A DNA stretch of 64,000 nt from Arenicola marina (GCA_964019135.1 OZ025253.1:8747059-8811058); one strand, 5' to 3'. Counted from the first letter of the stretch, positions 1-12,233 are shown. Program-made: numbers and translations. The notes: generated by a model from the letters alone, not told the origin.

Positions 1-830
1 TTTTAAACCGTTTGTAGCGAATCGGGTCGGCGAAATCCAAGGTAAAACCAGCCCGGCTCAGTGGAGACATGTTCCTTCCAAGCAAAACCCGGCCGATGCG
101 CTGACCAGGGGAAAGACAGTATCTACGCTTGCGACGGAGAGCAAATGGTGGAACGGGCCACCGTTTCTTGGGCAAGAGGAGAACGAGTGGCCCGAGAACA
201 AGATCGACACAACCTTGAGGGTTAGTGCCAAAACACTCAATGGCCGACACGGGATGACCCAGGTTCGGGCACAAACATTCGTCACCAATATCCTTGAGAA
301 TCGATTGACTCCGGAGCGATACTAAAGTTGGACTATGCTTACGAGGGTCCATGCCAAGGTGCGTCGCTTCGTGGAAAACTGTCGCTTACCCAGTGGCCTA
401 CGCCAAGCGGGACCGACCACGCCCGATGAAATAACTAGCGCCGAAACGTATTACTTCCGGCTCGCACAACGGGAAGTGTTCGAAGAGGAGCTACGAGCAA
501 TACATGCTGGAAAAGAGTTACCGAGCGGATCCAAACTTCCTTCATTGAAGCCAGCAATGGACGAGGAAGGGGTACTGAGATGCACTGGCCGACTTGAGTT
601 CGTGGAGTGTCTGCCGTGGGAAGCACGCCACCCCATAATCTTACCTCGCCATCATCGGATTACCAAGCTGGTAATAAAAGACATGCATGAACACTGCCTG
701 CATGGTGGAACAAACCAGGTGCTGGCGCAGTTGTCAGCACGCTACTGGGTCGTCTCGGCAAGAGAGGCGATAAGGGAGTGGCCGTATAACATCCAGTGTT
801 GCCACTGAAGTCACAGTGTTACCGAAGTGA
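1..830 (+). mobile_element. BEL/Pao LTR retrotransposon fossil, internal fragment
   Basis: The plus strand encodes the tail of a BEL/Pao polyprotein. The first ~300 bases read as the end of the RNase H-like region, with the family's characteristic 'WRHVPSKQNPADALTRG' stretch and a following 'WWNGPPFL'. From about 335 to 810 comes the integrase zinc-binding region, with the usual 'RHPIILPRHH' and 'HGGTNQVLAQL.ARYWV' pattern. The element is cut by the left window edge and no LTR is seen to its right. It is broken, with at least two breaks in the visible part, and is moderately old because the family motifs are still easy to read. Confidence 0.85.
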
Positions 831-1410
831 AGGCTGACAGCACCGCTTACGTGCGACTAGGTCGACTTGCCGGTTGGCTGCCTATTATGTAACGCCATCC
901 AGGGGTGGCTCATTCCCACCGGAATATTTTTGTAGTCTGGCCGGTTTGCGATGCTCGGACTTACTTTTCGTCTGAAATATGTGGCTGTTAAGGTCCCAAC
1001 CGGCAAGTCTTTTTCGAATTTAACCTAGCACATAACGACCGCAACGTGAGACATATGCAGACATATGCACCACGCGTGTACACATATAGTCATGCATAAC
1101 AAGCCGCGGAGAATAGAATCAGCACCAATATGGAAAAAACCAATGTTTCTGACATGAACAAACTTTATATTTTATAGGATACGAAACACAGCAAGCACAG
1201 TAGAACAGAAGTAAACAATAATAGCCCGGAGCAACGCGGGACCGGTTATTGCCGGCTAGATTATTGGGATCGATTGTTAACTGAATAACGTAGTGGCGCA
1301 GGGTCTCTTGGTATGAACTTTAGTATGGTATCGAGTGAGCGGCGGAGAATTTCCGGGAAGGCGGCACAAATTTAGCTGGGAAAAGGTTCGTCCAATCAGG
1401 TGCAGGGGAA
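831..1410. other. intergenic, nothing recognised
   Basis: I see no convincing coding sequence, RNA or repeat here. It may include non-coding remains of the BEL/Pao fossil to its left. Confidence 0.4.
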
Positions 1411-1515
1411 GACAAAGGCCACCGGTCTCCATAAAGCCGGGCTAGTTCAGTGGGTAGAACGCCGGAGTTTTTATCGAATGGTTGTACGCACCAAATCCCC
1501 TTGAAGGCAAGTCAA
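1411..1515 (+). mobile_element. tRNA-like SINE, copy 1 of family S1
   Basis: The sequence contains a tRNA-like A-box context (gccgggctagttcagtggg) followed by a degenerate B-box region (ggttgtacgcacc). A second, diverged copy lies at 9421-9518, sharing the leading 'gccaccggtc', the tRNA-like body and the trailing 'ttgaaggcaa'. Two dispersed copies with the same boundaries argue for a SINE rather than a lone tRNA pseudogene. The decayed B box suggests neither copy is transcribed by Pol III now. Confidence 0.6.
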
Positions 1516-2450
1516 TTATTTATTTTGGGAATTGATTGACAACCTCCAATTTTCATGCAACATGTTGTCCACCCCACCGTTCGTCACTTTAGAAGAACAA
1601 TCCGCGATTGTAAGGAAGATTAGTTCCGGCAAGCCCGCCGTTTTGCCTGTATACATTTTGCACAATTAAAATATGGTGTGACGTCACGCCTTTGTCTTAA
1701 GTGTTCATTATCTAGAAGAATTCATCGGAAAACAGACCTAGCCGTGTTTTATTAACGTACGTGTGGGTTATTTAAATAAAAAACGACAAAACAGTGCATT
1801 ATTTTAATAATGAACGGACAAACTGGACATTATCTTGATAATGAACAGTTGTTGTTAATATTGACTCCGCTAAGTGTCACGGTGCAATCAGCCGAGCCGA
1901 GCGGAGTCGAGGTGAATTAGCAGATGTTGTCAGAACTTGCCAATTTCAGGAAAGTTAGATGTAATGACTTGACCCTTGTGTGGTGATTTAGAAAACAAGA
2001 CTTACAACATGTCTTCTTCCTCCACGCCTTCCCACTCCTACCGTCCACACCTGGGGCTTCACAATGACTAAGCGATTTTTCCATAATGTTCGCTCACGTA
2101 TTAATCGGGCAGTGCAATTCATACAATAGTCTATTTCCTGTGTCTAAACATGGAAAATTAACCGCCCAAGTCATGATCACAAATTTAATGCCTTGTAATA
2201 AAAAATGCATAAGTATGATATAGAACTCGCTGTCGTGCATTCCGCAAATAAACCACTCGACGCTATCCCGTCTCGTGCTTTATTTTGGCGAATGCACTCC
2301 AGCGCGTTCTTTAACTGGTACATAATAACTTTATATCAATTGTCATGATATACTGTATTTTATTCTGCCACATTATAAACCATGTATTTTAGTTAGCAAG
2401 GCAGTCCAAGTTCTACTAACTGATGAATAATGCTTCCATTATCATAGATG
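1516..2450. other. AT-rich intergenic, no gene recognised
   Basis: No coding sequence is supported. A perfect CRE-type site (tgacgtca) lies near 1680, and several short inverted copies of 'gttcattatc' lie between about 1700 and 1850. These could be part of an old repeat but are too short to classify. Confidence 0.35.
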
Positions 2451-2451
2451 T

Positions 2452-2520
2452 GCCAGGGACGGATACAGATAGGTGAGGGGGAGGGGGGTAAGGGTAGTGG
2501 TTACCCCCCCCCCCCTCCTC
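2452..2520. repeat. G/C-tract repeat end, hAT-like MITE fragment
   Basis: The start 'cagggacggatacagatagg' resembles the terminus of the G-rich element at 16916 (caggggcggatctagg), and it runs into G and C homopolymers. No matching second end is seen, so this is probably a fragment. Confidence 0.3.
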
Positions 2521-2890
2521 AAGCAAGCGGATGTCAAAAACTCTTCAAGTTCAGTTCCAGTTTATTACATACGCTCGTAATACACGTAAGTGCAGTTGTT
2601 TTTCCTCAGTGACAGTGAACAGTAAAAGAGAAAAAGGGCAAAATTCGTGATCTTCGGCGTAGGGAGCGGGAGGGGCACTGTAAATTGGAGTTCACTTGGT
2701 CACGCCGCTCATTTGTTTTACACCCCCCCCCCCCCCGCCTCCCGCCCTCCCTCCCCCAGACGCAGACATCTTACTCCCTCTGTACGCGGAGGCTTACGTC
2801 GTTGTGTATAAGAGAGATCAATGATAACATCATGAGTCACCAACTTGTTTTTTGTGCGTTGCTGGGTAATGCATCGGCTGCCTACTTGTT

Positions 2891-3049
2891 GATCAATAGT
2901 CGGAATGGAATGGAATGTTGGTGTTTTAGGCCACTTTTGTGCACATACAGGCTAAATTGGGCCAGGGAACCTCCCGAGACGATGAAGGATGAAGGAATGA
3001 AACATGCCCCAGATTAGGTGCCCGAGCGCGGATTCGATCAATAGTCGGA
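2891..3049 (-). mobile_element. short tRNA-derived SINE with 14-bp target duplication
   Basis: A 131-bp insert (2905-3035) is flanked by perfect 14-bp direct repeats, gatcaatagtcgga, at 2891-2904 and 3036-3049. On the minus strand it starts with a tRNA-like B-box remnant and 'ctcgggcacct' and ends with 'taaaacaccaac' and a simple ATTCC tail. The SINE at 26530-26675 shares 'gggcacc' and 'taaaacaccaa', so the two are probably one family. The A-box end is missing, as in 5'-truncated insertions. The perfect target duplication indicates a fairly young event. Confidence 0.65.
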
Positions 3050-3360
3050 TGTGAGCGTACTTCATGGTGAACACCCCATAAAAGCAAGGTAAAAGAACTC
3101 TGCATTTGCGACCAAAACTTGACACCTACCACGAATATGTAATTTTGCTACAATTCAGCTCAATATCAAATCATTATCATCAGTAATAGCTCTTGGAAAG
3201 CTTAAACCTAGTGCAATACAGGAATGATATTCAAAAATGTAAATAGTAGCCATAACAAATAACAGGGTGGTAAAGATAAAGTGCAATTATACAAAATTCG
3301 AAATCACCACCATCCCAAAATTGGCTATAATGTCATCAAAATGAAAATCTTGACACACTG

Positions 3361-4925
3361 TTCACACTGCTGATGACGAGGTACTTCTCGTACCCTAAGA
3401 AGGTGACCGTAGAAGTTGTAAAGCTGGACATTCCGTTTCCTTCAGTGTCCATCTGTAACATGCGAAACCTCGACGTCTTTTTCCTCAACGAAGTGAGCAG
3501 GATATTTAAGACGTCCGAACAGCCACAGGATTGGATGAACCAAACAGACGACGCGTTCATTCTGGACTACCTTGGGTATGTGGCGAAGATAACCCCGCTG
3601 TTTTACGGCAACAACTTGGACAAGTCAGTGATCGTTGAGGTTGCGGCCCGTGCTTCGATTGCTACCAACATTGACCGCCAAGCACTGGTGCACATAGGCG
3701 TACAAGCCAGGGAATTCATCGCTACGTGTAATATGGTGGGAATTCCATGTGACCAGGACAATGACATCTCCCATTTCTTTGACAGTTATTATTACAATTG
3801 TTATACCTACAACGCGCCAAACGCAGAGGGCGAAATTCTGGCAGAGGGGTTGGAGAACGTACTCTCGCTCATTACCTTCATTGGCAGCGGACTGGTGGAA
3901 CAAAACGAAGATACACTGTTGATTCCGGGAAACCACGAGGTTCACAGTCCAATGTCTGGCAATGAAGGGGTGAGGGTGGTCATTCACTCCCCTTACACCA
4001 CCCCATACCCCCATACCGAGGGTTTCGACGTGCCGAGGGGGTATTCAAATTCGTTCGGGATCAAAGCCAAACAAAGCACCCGGATTGGACCTCCCCACGG
4101 GAACTGCTCGGAGGGAAATAGTTCAGTGACCATCAGTGGGCATCAAGATGCGCGTCTGATGACGTGCCAAAAACTGTGTTTGCAGAAGGCGGTGGTGGAT
4201 GAATGCGGCTGTAAGGTTATTACGCTCCCGGGAGACTCATTGTATCCGGATCTCAGTTATTGCAGCAGCGACGACATATTGAGTGATAACTGCAGTTTGA
4301 GTGATTCGGACGAATGTGTTGCGGCGCTGTCAGCCATTTACGACAACATCGTCTGCAGTGAGTCAACGATATTGCGCGCGCAACGCAACGCGGCGATCTT
4401 CGGCGCGTGTGGCTGCGTCTCGTCTTGCCACGAGACCACTTATGACGTCAGCTACAGCCTCACAAAATGGATGACGGATTCATTTGACGGTGCACAGACG
4501 TACGAAGATATTGTGTCCAACTTTGCCACCTGCTTTACCATAGAGAACGTCGGACCGGAGAAGGCTTACAAATTAGAAGACTATTTCGAAGAGAAGTCCA
4601 CGAGCATGCGAGATTTCTCGCGCCTAAACGTGTACATTGCAGACAGCTGGATGATGGAGACGGTGGTGCCGATTAAACCGTGCCCCAACTGCTCTCCGAC
4701 ATTGGAGGTCAGCTGGGACTGTGGGTTGGTATCTCCATCATCTCACTCACAGAAGTCATCGAGTTGATCGTCGATATCTGTTGCTACTTGATCGCAGTGA
4801 AGAGAGGAAAGCCACCGAGGGCCATATTCGCAGGGAATTTGCCGGAGCAACAGGGTCTAAAGGACCCCGAGAAACAGCGGACAACTGAAGACAGTCAAAA
4901 GAGAGAGTCCTCGGCTACTACGTAG
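3361..4925 (+). pseudogene. DEG/ENaC-type sodium channel, 5'-truncated frameshifted copy
   Basis: This is a close relative of the intact channel at 15031-16746, most residues being identical. Homology starts abruptly at codon 50 of that protein (in TM1), so the N-terminal tail with the His-Gly gating motif and most of TM1 are missing. The extracellular part is well kept: FPSVSICN after TM1, the Cys-rich thumb (CQKLCLQKAVVDECGC) and ACGCVSSCHETTYDVSYS. Near 4665 a 4-base deletion shifts the frame, and a stop (TAA) lies just after it in the ancestral frame. The pore/TM2 segment with its GIS filter and the C-tail are therefore readable only in another frame (4680-4925). The 3' flank still matches that of the intact gene for tens of bases, so this is a DNA-level duplicate, not a processed copy. 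An upstream exon replacing the lost start was sought and not seen. Confidence 0.85.
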
Positions 4926-6180
4926 ATACGTTTCATATAATATGCTTAAATTTGACAAGTGACGCGTTATAGATTTCCATATGACACACATGTGCGGCTA
5001 GCTTTAGTTGTAATTAGTTTTTGTAATTAGTTTTATGCGGATTAGTTGTGACACGTTTACTTTATGATAAGAGACATACTGGAAACCAACATAGAGACCA
5101 GCTCATGTTTGGTTCTTCCGATGTTTATGTCATCCTCGATATCTGTGTGCCCGATACCTTGTCTGTTTAATAGAATTATCTATGAACATCGCTTCTGAGT
5201 CACAAAATACAGGTGGGAGTTGACCTCAACCAGATATTGTCACAAGATATGGGTACGATCTTGCATTTAAGCTAACAAGCTGAAGCAATATTAACGTTAT
5301 CTGTGTCAAATCCAACCACACATTTAAAGGGTTGACAATTATTTGTAATAGTAATCACCAATAAAATTAACAGGTATTCGTTTATGATGTCACAATGTAT
5401 CAGGTTTCCTGCATTGAAATTCTCTTGAAAATCTCTTTCGACCCAGGAGTTGGACTTTAACTACATTTAAAGATTGTAATTTTATCAGTGGTATTATTGC
5501 TTTAAATAACATGGGTGAGGGGGGGGGCCAATATATTTGCGGTTGTCGGGAAGGGGCTTTTCATTTCAATGTAAACTGGGAATGAAGAAAGTAATTCTTC
5601 GTGAACTGGAACTGGGATTAGGCGATTGTCGTGATCAAGGATTCTCGTGAACTGAGAATCGCAGTATTAAATAGCGTAAATTCGGAAATCGTCAATTTAT
5701 ATCATGCATTCGCCTCTCCTTTGTATGAGGGGAGTTTTCTATTTAAATCATGCTCACCTGGAATAAAGAAATGTACTTCCCCCCCTTGCTCCCCTCCCCC
5801 TTATGTAGGTGCACGATTAGTATTCAATAATGACTTTTTGAGAAATTCCCCGCCCCTTCCCCCCCTCCCCCCCCCCCCGCGTCTAGAGAGGCACCGGCAA
5901 AGACAAATTGGCAGCGCCCGGTCTGAAGCAAAGCGGTTGATAATATGAAATTTTACAACATTTAAGCAACGACACCGTTAAATTCATCTAATATTTGGCT
6001 TCTAATACAACAAAGAGGACACTTGTAAAACACAACTTAACAAAAAATCAAAATCCCCTTATAACGTATTTTTCTTCACTGTACTACATCAAGCTATTTT
6101 CTCCCACGAATTCTGTCCGCTCCACCAGCTGACATCTTGCAAACTGACACAACACGGTTCGTGCGCCGTATATATCTTTG
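4926..6180. other. intergenic, low-complexity G and C tracts
   Basis: The first tens of bases are the 3' flank shared with the intact channel gene. The rest is AT-rich with a G run near 5520 and C runs near 5780 and 5870. No gene or RNA is supported. Confidence 0.4.
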
Positions 6181-6183
6181 AAA

Positions 6184-6310
6184 ATATAAGGGCGTCGCAA
6201 AGGTTGTAACCACCTCTGCGTTTGAGTGGTGGGAACTAACCGGCTACGCGGTTTGTGCGTTAAGAATGAGGTTTGTGTGAAAACACTTGTTGTTTGTTTC
6301 AGTCGAGGCA
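6184..6310 (-). repeat. fragment of the CRE/CArG interspersed repeat
   Basis: On the minus strand 'gcacaaaccgcgtagccgg' followed by 'ttcccaccactcaaacg' matches the part of the repeat at 13460-13500 and 45940-45970 that reads 'gcacaaaccgcgcagccgg' then 'ttcccaacactaaaacg'. Only this central piece can be recognised. Confidence 0.5.
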
Positions 6311-7180
6311 TGCCTAACGATACAATGAGAAGATGGTTTAAGATAAAGCCTTCATCTATCGATAATGTTTGTGGTCAGTTCAATGAGGCCGTTGTATGTT
6401 GATAACAAATATAACGATGTGTTATATGTTATGTTATATCTAAGGACGGCTTTAGCCAATATTTTGTTTCAAGCGAGTGAAGGCAAGCAACCACTGGAAG
6501 ATACACAGCACAGACCGTTGATGCTATATCAACGACATTGAGCATAAGTATATATCCCAGTCTCGTGGAGTCTCGATCAGATCAGATCAGACGGCTACGA
6601 TAAGAAGCAATGAACCATGTTACCACCAATAAACCACCTGACGCATAGGACACGTGTGGGATAAATTGGAATTGATAGTCAACTCATAATCATACTAATA
6701 AAGTTTTGCATGGATTTATTACTTGCATGGGCTCTTCGTCACTTGTCTGTATCCACCCCTATGATGTTACTGACAACATAATAGGTGCAAAGAATGCGAG
6801 ACTCACAGGTGCACAGTCACACCATGTTAGATGCTGGTCTGGTAGCACAGGACAGAGCCTCAGGGACCATTCAGAATGAATGATTCATCACAACAAACTT
6901 GCAATTAGTCCACCCTGGAACTTAAATAAGCCAGTTGTCATCCTGGATCTGACAACCTACCAAAAAGACTACCTACCAAAAAGTCGCTGAGCCATGTTTA
7001 TACCAAATAAATGAACTAAGATCAAAGAGCTCCATCCCACTTTGCAATATGTATATGCACTGAGGTATCTAAGGACGCAGACAGGGACGCGATCGCAACT
7101 GTCACTGAACAGAAAATCCGCCGATGTCGCCTCCCAGACGGTCCTTCAGCTTTACAGTCGACGCACATACCATATTATTA
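6311..7180. other. intergenic, nothing recognised
   Basis: No coding sequence or known repeat is supported. A short 'gatcagatcagatcag' run lies near 6575. Confidence 0.35.
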
Positions 7181-7275
7181 TTATTATATATATATATATT
7201 ATATATATTATATATATATATATATATACCATATTATTATTATACCATATTATTATTATATATATATATATATTA

Positions 7276-7326
<51 letters not shown>
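7181..7326. repeat. TA/TTA microsatellite
   Basis: An almost pure run of TA dinucleotides with a few ATT interruptions. The small open frames across it come from the repeat and are not genes. Confidence 0.95.
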
Positions 7327-7329
<3 letters not shown>

Positions 7330-8830
7330 GCTTACCTCCTAAATACATCCAACCAACCATTCAACACAGATGTAAACCTGACATGTCATGGCGGCTAGAC
7401 ACACTGGTCGGAGTCTGTTGACAAAAATCGATTTAAAATAAATTGAAGGATAATTGAATTACACCGATTTCCTACAAAATGTCTATTGACCGGGTAGAAC
7501 TACGAGAACATTATTTGTTATACTGTAAACAATGATTGTTTTAAATCTTGATAGTTGACAAAACAGAACAAATTATTGATTTCTGTTTAAAGAGATTGGG
7601 AGTGCACATGTGATGGCACTGCATTGCCAACGTTCAGGTTTCTAGTAGCCGTCTATTGACAGCTATCTCGCATCATAACCAACTTTGAAGCTTTAATGCC
7701 ATCTATTGACTTCATCGTTTTACCGTTGACGACTTTCATGGTGTTTTACTGATATCTACTTGCGACTTCACCTTTTTTTGCTTCAATTGTATCCACAGAC
7801 GTTTTGGCGTTTGCATACTTTCAGGGTTTTAGTACTAATTCTGGGGCAATGTGCGACTAAACACAACCGGTATAGCACAACATAGCTATACAAGCTGAAA
7901 GTGACGTTAAACCTGAATCAAATATCAAAACGGTAACTATTTTAACCTTTGAATTTATTCCCATGTTGCAAATTCTATGCAACATTAATCCCTTTAGGCA
8001 GCCTATGGCACATTTCATTGACCAGACAGTTATTGCGGTCTGAGAGAAGGCAGGGATGTGATTTGAGACCATAAATGTGAGTCGTGTCTCGTTGTACTTC
8101 ATTTGTACTTCAATACGCGAAGTCGAATAAAATGACTATCTTTTTCTATTAAAATAGCATGCAATGTCTCCCGTCATTTGTTAACCGTTCATTTATTTGC
8201 TGAAGAGCTAAGAGGAAGTTTCTACATGACTAATTCAGATGTGCAGAATTATACTTAAAAAATATATAAATCATCTCTTGCCAATCAGTGCATGTCTCTC
8301 TGTCACGTGGTAGAAAGCTGACTCATGTCATTCGGTAACAAAGCAATAACCTTAAAGGATATACCTGCCTTGTGGACAGTGATGCCAAAAACCCGCAGGA
8401 AAAAAACATATGGGACAGACATATAGGAAAAACCTACCGTCTTGACTCATCTTAAATTGGACAGGAATGCACAATGCACAGTGTGAGCTAGTGTGATGTC
8501 ACTTTAAAACTTAATCCCTCTCCACTCTTATTCCACGCGCGTTAAACACGTTAATAATTGTGTTAGCTTTCTGAAACATGACAACTTCCCTGTTTTGACA
8601 GTCACAATGCGTACATGTTTCACAGTATTTATATATGGTGCGTTTCCAGAAGCACATGGGTGAAGTGCAATACGATGCAAATATGTCTCGTTTATTTGCA
8701 GAAATAGAAGGAACATTGTCGGGATTCAAAGATCATTGTGGGCATTGTGACCATTGTCGATACTTATGAAGAGTGCTTTAGACATCGAAAGATCAGTGTC
8801 GATATTTACAACGCTTACTGTACATATGGG
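7327..8830. other. AT-rich intergenic, nothing recognised
   Basis: Several variants of 'cgtctattgac' and 'catctattgac' recur between about 7480 and 7720 (for example near 7652 and 7700), which may be the remains of a degenerate short repeat. No gene is supported. Confidence 0.35.
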
Positions 8831-8831
8831 C

Positions 8832-9120
8832 CCTGAAAGATAACTGTATGTAGGCACAGACAGATAACTGTTCGTAGGCATAGACAGATCACTGTGCGCA
8901 GGCATAAAAAGATCACTGTAGTAGGCATAGAAAGATCACAGTATGTAGGCGCAGAAAGATCACAGTATGTAGGCGCAGAAAGATCACAGTATGTAGGCAC
9001 AGAAAGATCACTGTACTTACGCCTGGCAAGATCACTGTAGTTAGGCATAGAATGGCCAGTGTCGATATCTACAAGGATCCTTGTGGGCATAGACAGATCA
9101 CTGCATGCGTGGAAAGATCA
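8832..9120. repeat. 24-bp minisatellite
   Basis: About ten head-to-tail copies of a ~24-bp unit close to 'agatcactgtatgtaggcac' plus 'agaa'. Neighbouring copies differ by a few bases and occasional indels. The open frame on the minus strand is a by-product of the repeat. Confidence 0.85.
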
Positions 9121-9420
9121 CGGTATGAATAGTATGGTATTCAGTGAGCTTCCTCACTACACTACGCGCGCCTAGACAATTTTCGATAAAGGGTATATCG
9201 CTGAATTGCTCTAACGATCAGTCTGCCCGCAGCGTACAGTGGATGGTAGGAGGGACGCAAGCTACATATACGTAGTGGGTGTTGCCGCAGTCGTACAAGG
9301 ATAATGTCTTGCCATCAGTGGAATTTTATTTCCACTTAAAGTTACTCCTTCAACTAAAAGTAAACATTGGACAGGCGGGACCTGACAAATTTGGCAGGAA
9401 AAGTATCGTGAGTTCAGACG

Positions 9421-9518
9421 CAGACGCCACCGGTCGCCATCAAGCCCGGCTACTTCAGTCTGTAGATCGCCGCACTTTTGATCGTAGGGTTGTGCGCACA
9501 AATTACGTTGAAGGCAAA
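9421..9518 (+). mobile_element. tRNA-like SINE, copy 2 of family S1
   Basis: Diverged partner of the copy at 1411-1515: 'gccaccggtcgccatcaagc', a tRNA-like A-box region (ggctacttcagtctgtagat) and the same trailing 'gttgaaggcaa'. Upstream similarity (both have 'aggaaaag' or 'gggaaaag' just before) suggests the repeat starts some tens of bases earlier in each copy. Confidence 0.55.
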
Positions 9519-9936
9519 TTTGTGTTAAATTTTCTGCCGTGACCGATAACAACAACTCCTAGTCTCCCCCCGCTTTTTGTTTATAAATCCGGTTTGCGAC
9601 GAGAAGTGATCGTCTCTTGCAGGCAGGAGAAGTCCCATAAGGGCAAGGAGAGGACGTCATGGGTGAACGAAACAAACGTCCATTAGAGCATTGTTCAAGG
9701 GAATGAGCGGACATATACAATATGGTACCATGACGACAGTGGGACACGCATGTAGGACATATGAATTCATGCACGTCACCCGTCATCCCCCCCCCCTCCC
9801 CCCCCCCCGCGGGTTTGATTAACGAATAGACTGTCACAATAATAAATGGATTGCAGATAAATTACAGATTCACTGTAACTGGCACTATGCGTTGTATATT
9901 ACCCAAGCGTGGTTGATAACGTAACGTAGCCAGGAC
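9519..9936. other. intergenic with long C tract
   Basis: Contains a C-rich homopolymer stretch near 9785-9810. No gene is supported. Confidence 0.35.
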
Positions 9937-10275
9937 ATGCGTAAGTTAAGTGCCTGCGGATATTGCACTATCTGCCCCATGGCTGTGTCGACCATTGTAC
10001 AGCGCTTCGCAGGGGGGACTAGCATTCACGGCCTTCCCAAACTGATTGGACTATCAAGGTCGACTGGCCGACGCGTCTTCTGGGCCGTGGTTTGTTTGGG
10101 GGCGGCTATCATATTCTGCTTCCAGTTCACACTGCTGATGACGAGGTACTTCTCGTCCCCTAAGAAGGTGACCGTCGTTGTACAGCTGGACATTCCGTTC
10201 CCCTCAGTGTCCATCTGTAACATGCGAAATCTCGACGTCATTTTTCTTAACGAAGTGAAGAGAGTATTCATGACA
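9937..10275 (+). pseudogene. DEG/ENaC-type channel, N-terminal fragment
   Basis: From ATG 9979 this reads as the first ~100 residues of the intact channel: the cytoplasmic tail with the His-Gly motif (SIHGLPKLIG), TM1 (VFWAVVCLGAAIIFCFQ) and the start of the extracellular palm (FPSVSICNMRNLD). Homology stops at about 10275 and the frame then runs into unrelated sequence. An in-frame ATG lies 14 codons upstream at 9937. The same stretch upstream of the intact gene carries an in-frame TGA, so 9979 is the ancestral start. About 45 bases of 5' flank are also shared with the intact gene, so the duplication included its 5' leader. Confidence 0.85.
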
Positions 10276-11460
10276 TCTCAATATGATTTGCATTTTTCAG
10301 CCCTACGCAGTGGGGATTCATTCGTTTTCGTACAGATGTAATCATGCGAGTTATTGATAACATGAACATCGGCTACCAAATTATGTGTTCTGTACAATAT
10401 ATATTCCTGAAATAGAATCTTGTTATCTCCATTTGCCAGTAATCATACTCATATGGCAAAGTTTTCATTACTTGTATATTTTATTAATTTTTATAACAGA
10501 AACAAACATGGTGGACTAGGACCGAAAACAGTCTTAGGTCAGCAGTATGGAAAGTCGATTTGTTGCCACTTCCAGACAAAATAGATGCCAGAAAGATCAT
10601 TATTTCCGAACTGAAGAACGGCAATCCGGTAATATGACCGACTGCTACGCACAGCGTACATTACATTCGCCGGTTGGCATTTATATCAGCTTCTTTCTTT
10701 GTTTTTGTTTTGTATGTGTATACCTACCTACCTACATACATGTATATTTTACATATATGTATACATGTATAGTATGTTTGGAAACGAGAGAAGCATTAAT
10801 AGCACACATGACGAAAGCCATGAGGAAATTTTAAGTGCCCCGCTCACACCCTCCACCCACCCCCACCCGCCCCCACCCAGATGTCCTTCAATGCCCCTGC
10901 GGTTGTACAGGGAACACCATGAAAAACATCTTAATCTCACTAGTGCCATATCAATGACATCATGCAAGATTGCGATGGAAAGAAAAACGCTTCATTGACG
11001 AAAAATTACAGATATGCGGGGTTTTTCGTTTTTCTAGCATCGCTGAATTTTTTCCGATCTCATTCGAAGGCTGCCTTAGAAAAGATATAAATAAACACCA
11101 CATATTTCGGCGGAGTAAATTACCTCCAGTTACCTCTAATTTTATCAGTCAATAAGATTGTTCTTGTGTACGCTGGGTGAAATTGTTATTTTTTCATTGT
11201 GTTATGTCCGCACACATGGTCAGTCTTATGTAGAAAATGCAAGAGTTAGCGATAACCGAGATATGTCAGACGATCACATGATCAGCAACATAAAAACACG
11301 AAAATCATGGTTATGATTTGATAATCCTTTACTATAAATTATACAATAAAAATAAGATATTTATCTACTTGAGCTGAATTGATCCACAATCAGTTAAGGG
11401 CTTACCATGATCTGTGAAAATCGACAAGGGCCAGGCATACATTGTGGAGGCTTCGTTTGA
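10276..11460. other. intergenic, simple repeats
   Basis: AT-rich, with a tacc/taca microsatellite near 10725-10775 and C-rich tracts near 10850-10880. No gene is supported. Confidence 0.4.
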
Positions 11461-11462
11461 CG

Positions 11463-12033
11463 TACAGCTATATGGACAATAAGTAGGGCTATATGGATAT
11501 TACGTAGAGCCATATGAACGTTACGTAGAGCTATATGAGCATTACCTAGAGCCATATGAACGTTACGTAGAGCTATATGAGCATTACCTAGAGCCATATG
11601 AACGTTACGTAGAGCTATATGAGCATTACCTAGAGCCATATGAACGTTACGTAGAGCTATATGAGCATTACCTAGAGCCACATGAACGCTACGTAGAGCT
11701 ATATGAGCATTACCTAGAGCCATATGAACGTTACGTACAGCTATATGAGCATTACCTAGAGCCATATGAACGTTACGTAGAGCTATATGAGCATTACCTA
11801 GAGCCATATGAACGCTACGTAGAGCTATATGAGCATTACCTAGAGCCATGTGAACGTTACGTAGAGCTTTATGAGCATTACCTAGAGCCATATGAACGTT
11901 ACGTAGAGCTTTATGAGCATTACCTAGAGCCATGTGAACGTTACGTAGAGCTTTATGAGCATTACCTAGAGCCATATGAACGTTATGTAGAGCTTTATGA
12001 GCATTACCTAGAGCCATATGAACGTTACATAGA
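11463..12033. repeat. 42-bp minisatellite made of two 21-bp halves
   Basis: About 13.6 copies of a 42-bp unit. Each unit is a dimer of related 21-mers: one begins gccatatgaacgttacgtag, the other gctatatgagcattacctag. An ancestral 21-mer therefore diverged first and the dimer was then amplified. Each unit holds the palindrome TACGTA. Because 42 is divisible by three and the unit lacks stops, the minus strand is open for 227 codons with a 14-residue period. I treat that frame as accidental. Confidence 0.95.
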
Positions 12034-12233
12034 GCTTTTTTGGACACAACGTAATGACCATTACGCAGATCGAGCAATATGGACTACTAGGGGCATACGG
12101 ATTTCGGTTTTTCAAGAAATCTTTGCGTCGGACACGCTTTATCAGAGACGGTAGATATTTGGGAAATCATATATGGGAAGGCTCGCTTCTCAGATCCCCT
12201 TTTTCGGAAACCCTTCTTGGTTTATCCTCTTAC

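Noticed and set aside
9937-9978. Upstream ATG as the true start of the channel genes
   Set aside because: The intact gene has an in-frame TGA in the same leader, so the extension is private to the fragment.
11394-12077. 227-codon minus-strand frame with 14-residue repeats
   Set aside because: It is wholly made by a stop-free 42-bp minisatellite. It has no signal peptide or unique domain, and the composition follows the DNA repeat.
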